Of a DNA stretch of 64,000 bases, positions 12,637 through 23,812 are shown one piece after another (the stretch's first letter is position 1; each line of letters opens with the position of its first letter). Location of the stretch: NCBI GenBank assembly GCA_034359265.1, contig CP136898.1:55913501-55977500 (forward strand), written 5' to 3'. Position numbers and translations under genes: made by a program. The notes under the pieces were generated by a model, which ran no database searches, was not told the origin of the DNA, and saw nothing but the letters and a program-made list of their open reading frames with translations. Source of the stretch: Canna indica. Taxonomy: Eukaryota; Streptophyta; Magnoliopsida; Zingiberales; Cannaceae.

Positions 12637-13770
12637 AGCGACTCCAGAATATTCACTGTGATGGGAGAAGTTGTTAATCTAATTAGTTATGACAAACAAA
12701 TACAAAGAATTGCACGCTTTTTGGAATAGAATCTTCAACGAAGCCGACTGATTGAACTTTAGGGTATCGGCTAGAAACGCCCAGCAATCTGAGTCCCGAG
12801 CGACTCCAGAACATTCAATGTGATTGGAGAAGTTGTTAATCGAGTTATTTATGACAAACTAATGCAAATAATTGCACGCTTTTTGGAATAGAATCTTCAA
12901 CGAAGCCGACTGATTGAACTTCAGGGTATCGGCTAGAAACGCCCAGCAATCTGAGTCGCGAGCGACTCCAGAACATTCACTGTGATGGGAGAAGTTGTTA
13001 ATCGAGTTATTTATGACAAACTAATGCAAAGAATTGTACGATTTTTGGAATAGAATCTTCAACGAAGCCGACTGATTGAACTTCAGGGTATCGGCTAGAA
13101 ACGCCCAGCAATCTGAGTCGCGAGTGACTCCAGAACATTCACTGTGATGGGAGAAGTTGTTAATCGAGTTATCTATGACAAACTAATGCAAAGAATTGCA
13201 CGCTTTTTGGAATAGAATCTTCAACGAAGCCGACAGATTGAACTTCACGGTATCGGCTAGAAATGCCCAGTAATCTGAGTCCCGAGCGACTCCAGAACAT
13301 TCACTGTGATGGGAGAAGTTGTTATTCGAGTTATTTATGATAAACTAATGCAAAGAATTGCACGCTTTTTGGAATAGAATTTTCAACGAAGCCGACTGAT
13401 TGAACTTCAGGGTATCGGCTTGAAACGCCCAGCAATCTGAGTCCCGAGCGACTCCAGAACATTCAATGTGATGGGAGAAGTTGTTAATCGAGTTATTTAT
13501 GACAAACTAATGCAAAGAATTGCACGCTTTTTGGAATAGAATCTTCAACGAAGCGGACTGATTGAACTTCAAGGTATCGGCTAGAAACGCCCAGCAATCT
13601 GAGTCGCGAGTGACTCTAGAACATTCACTGTGATGGGAGAAGTTGTTAACCCAGTTAGTTTTGACAAACTAATGCAAAGAATTGCACGCTTTTTGGAATA
13701 GAATCTTCAACGAAGCCGACTGATTGAACTTCAGGGTATCGGCTAGAAACGCCCAGCAATATGAGTCCCG
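12637..13770. repeat. HOR block 7, 7 monomers
   Basis: Order A B C/I J K L M. The third monomer (12961-13122) has C marks in its 5' half ('attgtacg') and an I-type 3' end (cttcaggg, then gtcgcg before 'agtgac'). It is the only C-to-J join I found. J K L M (13123-13770) match 3079-3726, including 'gataaac' in K. Confidence 0.88.
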
Positions 13771-14742
13771 AGCGACTCCAGAATATTCACTGTGATGGGA
13801 GAAGTTGTTAATCTAGTTAGTTATGACAAACAAATGCAAAGAATTGCACGCTTTTTGGAATAGAATCTTCAACGAAGCCGACTGATTGAACTTTAGGGTA
13901 TCGGCTAGAAACGCCCAGCAATCTGAGTCCCGAGCGACTCCAGAACATTCAATGTGATTGGAGAAGTTGTTAATCGAGTTATTTATGACAAACTAATGCA
14001 AATAATTGCACGCTTTTTGGAATAGAATCTTCAACGAAGCCGACTGATTGAACTTCAGGGTATCGGCTAGAAACGCCCAGCAATCTGAGTCGCGAGCGAC
14101 TCCAGAACATTCACTGTGATGGGAGAAGTTGTTAATCGAGTTATTTATGACAAACTAATGCAAAGAATTGTACGCTTTTTGGAATAGAATCTTCAACGAA
14201 GCCGACTGATTGAATTTCAGGGTATCGGCTAGAAACGCCCAGCAATCTGAGTCCCGAGCGACTCCAGAACATTCACTGTGATGAGAGAAGTTGTTAATAT
14301 AGTTAGTTATGACAAACTAATGCAAAGAATTGCACGTTTTTTGGAATAGAATCTTCAACGAAGCCGACTGATTGAACTTTAGGGTATCGGCTAGAAACGC
14401 CCAGCAATCTGAGTCGCGAGCGACTGTAGAACATTCACTGTGATGGGAGAAGTTGTTAATCGAGTTATTTATGACAAACTAATGCAAAGAATTGCACGCT
14501 TTTTGGAATAGAATCTTCAACGAAGCGGACTGATTGAACTTCAAGGTATCGGCTAGAAACGCCCAGCAATCTGAGTCGCGAGCGACTCTAGAACATTCAC
14601 TGTGATGGGAGAAGTTGTTAACCCAGTTAGTTTTGACAAACTAATGCAAAGAATTGCACGCTTTTTGGAATAGAATCTTCAACGAAGCCGACTGATTGAA
14701 CTTCAGGGTATCGGCTAGAAACGCCCAGCAATCTGAGTCCCG
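13771..14742. repeat. HOR block 8, 6 monomers
   Basis: Order A B C D E/L M, with the 'cacgttttttgg' change in D that is otherwise seen only at 4213-4374. Together with the preceding J K L M and the following A to J, it makes a stretch of about 3.3 kb matching 3079 to about 6.4 kb at an offset of 10,044 bp (62 monomers). Confidence 0.9.
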
Positions 14743-17700
14743 AGCGACTCCAGAATATTCACTGTGATGGGAGAAGTTGTTAATCTAGTTAGTTATGACA
14801 AACAAATGCAAAGAATTGCACGCTTTTTGGAATAGAATCTTCAACGAAGCCGACTGATTGAACTTTAGGGTATCGGCTAGAAACGCCCAGCAATCTGAGT
14901 CCCGAGCGACTCCAGAACATTCAATGTGATTGGAGAAGTTGTTAATCGAGTTATTTATGACAAACTAATGCAAATAATTGCACGCTTTTTGGAATAGAAT
15001 CTTCAACGAAGCCGACTGATTGAACTTCAGGGTATCGGCTAGAAACGCCCAGCAATCTAAGTCGCGAGCGACTCCAGAACATTCACTGTGATGGGAGAAG
15101 TTGTTAATCGAGTTATTTATGACAAACTAATGCAAAGAATTGTACGCTTTTTGGAATAGAATCTTCAACGAAGCCGACTGATTGAATTTCAGGGTATCGG
15201 CTAGAAACGCCCAGCAATCTGAGTCCCGAGCGACTCCAGAACATTCACTGTGATGAGAGAAGTTGTTAATATAGTTAGTTATGACAAACTAATGCAAAGA
15301 ATTGCACGCTTTTTGAAATAGAATCTTCAACGAAGCCGACTGATTGAACTTTAGGGTATCGGCTAGAAACGCCCAGCAATCTGAGTCGCGAGCGACTGTA
15401 GAACATTCACTGTGATGGGAGAAGTTGTTAATCGAGTTATTTATGACAAACTAATGCAAAGAATTGCACGCTTTTTGGAATAGAATCTTCAACGAAGTCG
15501 ACTGATTGAACTTCAGGGTATCGGCTAGAAACGCCCAGCAATCTGAGTCCCGAGCGACTCCAGAACATTCACTGTGATGGGAGAAGTTGTTAATCTAGTT
15601 AGTTATGACAAACTAATGCAAAGAATTGCACGCTTTTTGGAATAGAATCTTCAACGAAGCCGACTGATTGAACTTTAGGGTATCGGCTAGAAACGCCCAG
15701 CAATCTGAGTCGCGAGCGACTCCAGAACATTCACTGTGATGGGAGAAGTTGTTAATCGAGTTATTTATGACAAACTAATGCAAAGAATTGCACGCTTTTT
15801 GGAATAGAATCTTCAACGAAGCCGACTGATTGAACTTCATGGTATCTGCTAGAAACGCCCAGCAATCTGAGTCGCGAGCGACTCCAGAAAATTCACTGTG
15901 ATGGGAGAAGTTGTTAATCGAGTTATTTATGACAAACAAATGCAAAGAATTGCACACTTTTTGGAATAGAATCTTCAACGAAGCCGACAGATTGAACTTC
16001 ACGGTATCGACTAGAAATGCCCAGCAATCTGATTCCCGAGCGACTCCAGAACATTCACTGTGATGGGAGAAGTTGTTATTCGAGTTATTTATGACAAACT
16101 AATGCAAAGAATTGCACGCTTTTTGGAATAGAATCTTCAACGAAGCCGACTGATTGAACTTCAGGGTATCGGCTAGAAACGCCCAGCAATCTGAGTCGCG
16201 AGTGACTCCAGAACATTCACTGTGATGGGAGAAGTTGTTAATCGAGTTATCTATGACAAACTAATGCAAAGAATTGCACGCTTTTTGGAATAGAATCTTC
16301 AACGAAGCCGACAGATTGAACTTCACGGTATCGGCTAGAAATGCCCAGTAATCTGAGTCCCGAGCGACTCCAGAACATTCACTGTGATGGGAGAAGTTGT
16401 TATTCGAGTTATTTATGACAAACTAATGCAAAGAATTGCACGCTTTTTGGAATAGAATCTTCAACGAAGCCGACTGATTGAACTTCAGGGTATCGGCTAG
16501 AAACGCCCAGCAATCTGAGTCGCGAGTGACTCCACAACATTCACTGTGATGGGAGAAGTTGTTAATCGAGTTATCTATGACAAACTAATGCAAAGAATTG
16601 CACGCTTTTTGGAATAGAATCTTCAACGAAGCCGACAGATTGAACTTCACGGTATCGGCTAGAAATGCCCAGTAATCTGAGTCCCGAGCGACTCCAGAAC
16701 ATTCACTGTGATGGGAGAAGTTGTTATTCGAGTTATTTATGACAAACTAATGCAAAGAATTGCACGCTTTTTGGAATAGAATCTTCAACGAAGCCGACTG
16801 ATTGAACTTCAGGGTATCGGCTAGAAACGCCCAGCAATCTGAGTCGCGAGTGACTCCAGAACATTCACTGTGATGGGAGAAGTTGTTAATCGAGTTATCT
16901 ATGACAAACTAATGCAAAGAATTGCACGCTTTTTGGAATAGAATCTTCAACGAAGCCGACAGATTGAACTTCACGGTGTCGGCTAGAAATGCCCAGTAAT
17001 CTGAGTCCCGAGCGACTCCAGAACATTCACTGTGATGGGAGAAGTTGTTATTCGAGTTATTTATGACAAACTAATGCAAAGAATTGCACGCTTTTTGGAA
17101 TAGAATTTTCAACGAAGCCGACTGATTGAACTTCAGGGTATCGGCTTGAAACGCCCAGCAATCTGAGTCCCGAGCGACTCCAGAACATTCAATGTGATGG
17201 GAGAAGTTGTTAATCGAGTTATTTATGACAAACTAATGCAAAGAATTGCACGCTTTTTGGAATAGAATCTTCAACGAAGCGGACTGATTGAACTTCAAAG
17301 TATCGGCTAGAAACGCCCAGCAATCTGAGTCGCGAGCGACTCTAGAACATTCACTGTGATGGGAGAAGTTGTTAACCCAGTTAGTTTTGACAAACTAATG
17401 CAAAGAATTGCACGCTTTTTGGAATAGAATCTTCAACGAAGCCGACTGATTGAACTTCAGGGTATCGGCTAGAAACGCCCAGCAATCTGAGTCCCGAGCG
17501 ACTCCAGAACATTCAATGTGATGGGAGAAGTTGTTAATCGAGTTATTTATGACAAACTAATGCAAAGAATTGCACGCTTTTTGGAATAGAATCTTCAACG
17601 AAGCGGACTGATTGAACTTCAAGGTATCGGCTAGAAACGTCCAGCAATCTGAGTCGCGAGTGACTCTAGAACATTCACTGTGATGGGAGAAGTTGTTAAC

Positions 17701-17820
17701 CCAGTTAGTTTTGACAAACTAATGCAAAGAATTGCACGCTTTTTGGAATAGAATCTTCAACGAAGCCGACTGATTGAACTTCAGGGTATCGGCTAGAAAC
17801 GCCCAGCAATATGAGTCCCG
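14743..17820. repeat. HOR block 9, 19 monomers
   Basis: Order as in 6643-9720 (A to H, I-J three times, K, L-M twice). Private differences include 'ccacaac' near 16534, 'caaagtatc' near 17298 and 'aaacgtcc' near 17637. H at 15877 carries 'caaacaaatg' (62A), the A-type change, which removes a minus-strand stop and leaves a 75-codon open frame. Confidence 0.9.
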
Positions 17821-18792
17821 AGCGACTCCAGAATATTCACTGTGATGGGAGAAGTTGTTAATCTAGTTAGTTATGACAAACAAATGCAAAGAATTGCACG
17901 CTTTTTGGAATAGAATCTTCAACGAAGCCGACTGATTGAACTTTAGGGTATCGGCTAGAAACGCCCAGCAATCTGAGTCCCGAGCGACTCCAGAACATTC
18001 AATGTGATTGGAGAAGTTGTTAATCGAGTTATTTATGACAAACTAATGCAAATAATTGCACGCTTTTTGGAATAGAATCTTCAACGAAGCCGACTGATTG
18101 AACTTCAGGGTATCGGCTAGAAACGCCCAGCAATCTGAGTCGCGAGCGACTCCAGAACATTCACTGTGATGGGAGAAGTTGTTAATCGAGTTATTTATGA
18201 CAAACTAATGCAAAGAATTGTACGATTTTTGGAATAGAATCTTCAACGAAGCCGACTGATTGAATTTCAGGGTATCGGCTAGAAACGCCCAGCAATCTGA
18301 GTCCCGAGCGACTCCAGAACATTCACTGTGATGAGAGAAGTTGTTAATATAGTTAGTTATGACAAACTAATGCAAAGAATTGCACGCTTTTTGGAATAGA
18401 ATCTTCAACGAAGCCGACTGATTGAACTTTAGGGTATCGGCTAGAAACGCCCAGCAATCTGAGTCGCGAGCGACTGTAGAACATTCACTGTGATGGGAGA
18501 AGTTGTTAATCGAGTTATTTATGACAAACTAATGCAAAGAATTGCACGCTTTTTGGAATAGAATCTTCAACGAAGCGGACTGATTGAACTTCAAGGTATC
18601 GGCTAGAAACGCCCAGCAATCTGAGTCGCGAGCGACTCTAGAACATTCACTGTGATGGGAGAAGTTGTTAACCCAGTTAGTTTTGACAAACTAATGCAAA
18701 GAATTGCACGCTTTTTGGAATAGAATCTTCAACGAAGCCGACTGATTGAACTTCAGGGTATCGGCTAGAAACGCCCAGCAATCTGAGTCCCG
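17821..18792. repeat. HOR block 10, 6 monomers
   Basis: Order A B C D E/L M, 8,100 bp downstream of its counterpart at 9721-10692, including 'tacgattttt' in C. From its second monomer (17983) onward it belongs to the 5,830-bp tandem duplication. Confidence 0.9.
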
Positions 18793-20736
18793 AGCGACTC
18801 CAGAATATTCACTGTGATGGGAGAAGTTGTTAATCTAGTTAGTTATGACAAACAAATGCAAAGAATTGCACGCTTTTTGGAATAGAATCTTCAACGAAGC
18901 CGACTGATTGAACTTTAGGGTATCGGCTAGAAACGCCCAGCAATCTGAGTCCCGAGCGACTCCAGAACATTCAATGTGATTGGAGAAGTTGTTAATCGAG
19001 TTATTTATGACAAACTAATGCAAATAATTGCACGCTTTTTGGAATAGAATCTTCAACGAAGCCGACTGATTGAACTTCAGGGTATCGGCTAGAAACGCCC
19101 AGCAATCTGAGTCGCGAGCGACTCCAGAACATTCACTGTGATGGGAGAAGTTGTTAATCGAGTTATTTATGACAAACTAATGCAAAGAATTGTACGCTTT
19201 TTGGAATAGAATCTTCAACGAAGCCGACTGATTGAATTTCAGGGTATCGGCTAGAAACGCCCAGCAATCTGAGTCCCGAGCGACTCCAGAACATTCACTG
19301 TGATGAGAGAAGTTGTTAATATAGTTAGTTATGACAAACTAATGCAAAGAATTGCACGCTTTTTGAAATAGAATCTTCAACGAAGCCGACTGATTGAACT
19401 TTAGGGTATCGGCTAGAAACGCCCAGCAATCTGAGTCGCGAGCGACTGTAGAACATTCACTGTGATGGGAGAAGTTGTTAATCGAGTTATTTATGACAAA
19501 CTAATGCAAAGAATTGCACGCTTTTTGGAATAGAATCTTCAACGAAGTCGACTGATTGAACTTCAGGGTATCGGCTAGAAACGCCCAGCAATCTGAGTCC
19601 CGAGCGACTCCAGAACATTCACTGTGATGGGAGAAGTTGTTAATCTAGTTAGTTATGACAAACTAATGCAAAGAATTGCACGCTTTTTGGAATAGAATCT
19701 TCAACGAAGCCGACTGATTGAACTTTAGGGTATCGGCTAGAAACGCCCAGCAATCAGAGTCGCGAGCGACTCCAGAACATTCACTGTGATGGGAGAAGTT
19801 GTTAATCGAGTTATTTATGACAAACTAATGCAAAGAATTGCACGCTTTTTGGAATAGAATCTTCAACGAAGCCGACTGATTGAACTTCATGGTATCTGCT
19901 AGAAACGCCCAGCAATCTGAGTCGCGAGCGACTCCAGAAAATTCACTGTGATGGGAGAAGTTGTTAATCGAGTTATTTATGACAAACTAATGCAAAGAAT
20001 TGCACACTTTTTGGAATAGAATCTTCAACGAAGCCGACAGATTGAACTTCACGGTATCGACTAGAAATGCCCAGCAATCTGATTCCCGAGCGACTCCAGA
20101 ACATTCACTGTGATGGGAGAAGTTGTTAATCGAGTTATTTATGACAAACTAATGCAAAGAATTGCACGCTTTTTGGAATAGAATCTTCAACGAAGCGGAC
20201 TGATTGAACTTCAAGGTATCGGCTAGAAACGCCCAGCAATCTGAGTCGCGAGCGACTCTAGAACATTCACTGTGATGGGAGAAGTTGTTAACCCAGTTAG
20301 TTTTGACAAACTAATGCAAAGAATTGCACGCTTTTTGGAATAGAATCTTCAACGAAGCCGACTGATTGAACTTCAGGGTATCGGCTAGAAACGCCCAGCA
20401 ATCTGAGTCGCGAGCGACTCCAGAACATTCAATGTGTTGGGAGAAGTTGTTAATCGAGTTATTTATGACAAACTAATGCAAAGAATTGCACGCTTTTTGG
20501 AATAGAATCTTCAACGAAGCGGACTGATTGAACTTCAGGGTATCGGCTAGAAACGCCCAGCAATCTGAGTCGCGAGCGACTCTAGAACATTCACTGTGAT
20601 GGGAGAAGTTGTTAACCCAGTTAGTTTTGACAAACTAATGCAAAGAATTGCACGCTTTTTGGAATAGAATCTTCAACGAAGCCGACTGATTGAACTTCAG
20701 GGTATCGGCTAGAAACGCCCAGCAATCTGAGTCCCG
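18793..20736. repeat. HOR block 11, 12 monomers
   Basis: Order A B C D E F G H L M L M, matching 10693-12636 at the 8,100-bp offset. The second L (20413-20574) has 'gtgttggg', a G at base 126 and a gtcgcg junction, so it is a later L form that becomes usual downstream. Confidence 0.9.
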
Positions 20737-22678
20737 AGCGACTCCAGAATATTCACTGTGATGGGAGAAGTTGTTAATCTAGTTAGTTATGACAAACAAA
20801 TGCAAAGAATTGCACGCTTTTTGGAATAGAATCTTCAACGAAGCCGACTCATTGAACTTTAGGGTATCGGCTAGAAACGCCCAGCAATCTGAGTCCCGAG
20901 CGACTCCAGAACATTCAATGTGATTGAAGAAGTTGTTAATCGAGTTATTTATGACAAACTAATGCAAAGAATTGTACGCTTTTTGGAATAGAATCTTCAA
21001 CGAAGCCGACTGATTGAATTTCAGGGTATCGGCTAGAAACGCCCAGCAATCTGAGTCCCGAGCGACTCCAGAACATTCACTGTGATGAGAGAAGTTGTTA
21101 ATATAGTTAGTTATGACAAACTAATGCAAAGAATTGCACGCTTTTTGGAATAGAATCTTCAACGAAGCCGACTGATTGAACTTTAGGGTATCGGCTAGAA
21201 ACGCCCAGCAATCTGAGTCGCGAGCGACTGCAGAACATTCACTGATGGGAGAAGTTGTTAATCGAGTTATTTATGATAAACTAATGCAAAGAATTGCACG
21301 CTTTTTGGAATAGAATCTTCAACGAAGCCGACTGATTGAACTTTAGGGTATCGGCTAGAAACGCCCAGCAATCTGAGTCGCGAGCGACTCCAGAACATTC
21401 ACTGTGATGGGAGAAGTTGTTAATCGAGTTATTTATGACAAACTAATGCAAAGAATTGCACGCTTTTTGGAATAGAATCTTCAACGAAGCCGACTGATTG
21501 AACTTCATGGTATCTGCTAGAAACGCCCAGCAATCTGAGTCGCGAGCGACTCCAGAAAATTCACTGTGATGGGAGAAGTTGTTAATCGAGTTATTTATGA
21601 CAAACTAATGCAAAGAATTGCACACTTTTTGGAATAGAATCTTCAACGAAGCCGACAGATTGAACTTCACGGTATCGGCTAGAAATGCCCAGCAATCTGA
21701 TTCCCGAGCGACTCCAGAACATTCACTGTGATGGGAGAAGTTGTTATTCGAGTTATTTATGACAAACTAATGCAAAGAATTGCACGCTTTTTGGAATAGA
21801 ATCTTCTACGAAGCCGACTGATTGAACTTCAGGGTATCGGCTAGAAACGCCCAGCAATCTGAGTCGCGAGCGACTCCAGAACATTCACTGTGATGGGAGA
21901 AGTTGTTAATCGAGTTATCTATGACAAACTAATGCAAAGAATTGCACGCTTTTTGGAATAGAATCTTCAACGAAGCCGACAGATTGAACTTCACGGTATC
22001 GGCTAGAAATGCCCAGTAATTTGAGTCCCGAGCGACTCCAGAACATTCACTGTGATGGGAGAAGTTGTTATTCGAGTTATTTATGACAAACTAATGCAAA
22101 GAATTGCACGCTTTTTGGAATAGAATTTTCAACGAAGCCGACTGATTGAACTTCAGGGTATCGGCTTGAAACGCCCAGCAATCTGAGTCCCGAGCGACTC
22201 CAGAACATTCAATGTGATTGGAGAAGTTGTTAATCGAGTTATTTATGACAAACTAATGCAAAGAATTGCACGCTTTTTGGAATAGAATCTTCAACGAAGC
22301 CGACTAATTGAATTTCAGGGTATCGGCTAGAAACGCCCAGCAATCTGAGTCGCGAGCGACTCCAGAACATTCAATGTGATGGGAGAAGTTGTTAATCGAG
22401 TTATTTATGACAAACTAATGCAAAGAATTGCACGCTTTTTGGAATAGAATCTTCAACGAAGCGGACTGATTGAACTTCAGGGTATCGGCTAGAAACGCCC
22501 AGCAATCTGAGTCGCGAGCGACTCTAGAACATTCACTGTGATGGGAGAAGTTGTTAACCCAGTTAGTTTTGACAAACTAATGCAAAGAATTGCACGCTTT
22601 TTGGAATAGAATCTTCAACGAAGCCGACTGATTGAACTTCAGGGTATCGGCTAGAAACGCCCAGCAATCTGAGTCCCG
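20737..22678. repeat. HOR block 12, 12 monomers with a 2-bp deletion
   Basis: Order A, B/C recombinant (20899-21060), D, E/F recombinant with the deletion, G H I J K, a B-like monomer with 'gactaattg' (B'), L, M. It is the first appearance of B' (22193-22354) and of the 'ctgcag' form of E, both common later. Its duplicate is 26567-28508. Confidence 0.88.
21223..21382. repeat. 160-bp monomer (2-bp deletion)
   Basis: The sequence reads 'attcactgatggg' where others read 'attcactgtgatggg', a loss of one TG at about 21244. It shifts the array phase by 2 bp. The only other copy is 27053-27212, exactly 5,830 bp away. Confidence 0.95.
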
Positions 22679-23812
22679 AGCGACTCCAGAATATTCACTG
22701 TGATGGGAGAAGTTGTTAATCTAGTTAGTTATAACAAACAAATGCAAAGAATTGCACGCTTTTTGGAATAGAATCTTCAACGAAGCCGACTGATTGAACT
22801 TTAGGGTATCGGCTAGAAACGCCCAGCAATCTGAGTCCCGAGCGACTCCAGAACATTCAATGTGATTGGACAAGTTGTTAATCTAGTTAGTTATGACAAA
22901 CAAATGCAAAGAATTGCACGCTTTTTGGAATAGAATCTTCAACGAAGCCGACTGATTGAACTTTAGGGTATCGGCTAGAAACGCCCAGCAATCTGAGTCC
23001 CGAGCGACTCCAGAACATTCAATGTGATGGGAGAAGTTGCTAATCGAGTTATCTATGACAAACTAATGCAAAGAATTGCACGCTTTTTGGAATAGAATCT
23101 TCAACGAAGCCGACAGATTGAACTTCACGGTATCGGCTAGAAATGCCCAGTAATTTGAGTCCCGAGCGACTCCAGAAAATTCACTGTGATGGGAGAAGTT
23201 GTTATTCGAGTTATTTATGACAAACTACTGCAAAGAATTGCACGCTTTTTGGAATAGAATTTTCAACGAAGCCGACTGATTGAACTTCAGGGTATCGGCT
23301 AGAAACGCCCAGCAATTTGAGTCGCGAGCGACTCCAGAACATTCACTGTGATGGGAGAAGTTGTTAATCGAGTTATTTATGACAAACTAATGCAAAGAAT
23401 TGTACGCTTTTTGGAATAGAATCTTCAACGAAGCCGACTGATTGAATTTCAGGGTATCGGCTAGAAACGCCCAGCAATCTGAGTCCCGAGCGACTCCAGA
23501 ACATTCACTGTGATGAGAGAAGTTGTTAATATAGTTAGTTATGACAAACTAATGCAAAGAATTGCACGCTTTTTGGAATAGAATCTTCAACGAAGCCGAC
23601 TGATTGAACTTTAGGGTATCGGCTAGAAACGCCCAGCAATCTGAGTCGCGAGCGACTGCAGAACATTCACTGTGATGGGAGAAGTTGTTAATCGAGTTAT
23701 TTATGACAAACTAATGCAAAGAATTGCACGCTTTTTGGAATAGAATCTTCAACGAAGTCGACTGATTGAACTTCAGGGTATCGGCTAGAAATGCCCAGCA
23801 ATCTGAGTCCCG
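22679..23812. repeat. Seven-monomer group A A J K C D E
   Basis: Two A-type monomers open the group, the first with 'ataacaaac' and the second with 20A, 'gattggacaag' and 'caaacaaatg'. Then come a J form with 'gttgctaatcgag', a K/I form with 'agaaaattc' and 'aaactactg', then C, D and an E with 'aaatgccc'. The same group is at 28509-29642 (identical as far as checked) and 31101-32234 (a few changes). Confidence 0.86.

Larger units (their letters stand above)
17983..23812. repeat. 5,830-bp tandem duplication, copy 1
   Basis: It spans 36 monomers, one of them short by 2 bp, from B at 17983 to E at 23651-23812. The next 5,830 bp repeats it. Rare marks at the same offset in both copies include 'tacgattttt', 'gtgttggg', 'gactcattg', 'gattgaag', the 2-bp deletion 'actgatggg', 'ttctacg', 'ataacaaac', 'gattggacaag', 'gttgctaat' and 'caaactactg'. 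I found no difference at the sites compared, but I did not align every base. Confidence 0.9.

Noticed and set aside
15775..16002. Minus-strand open frame of 75 codons
   Set aside because: It is satellite sequence read across a unit boundary. 162 is a multiple of three, so one frame repeats a 54-residue pattern and stops at a recurrent TAG (bases 61-63 of the unit). One H-type monomer with 62A lost that stop. There is no codon or length signal of a gene.
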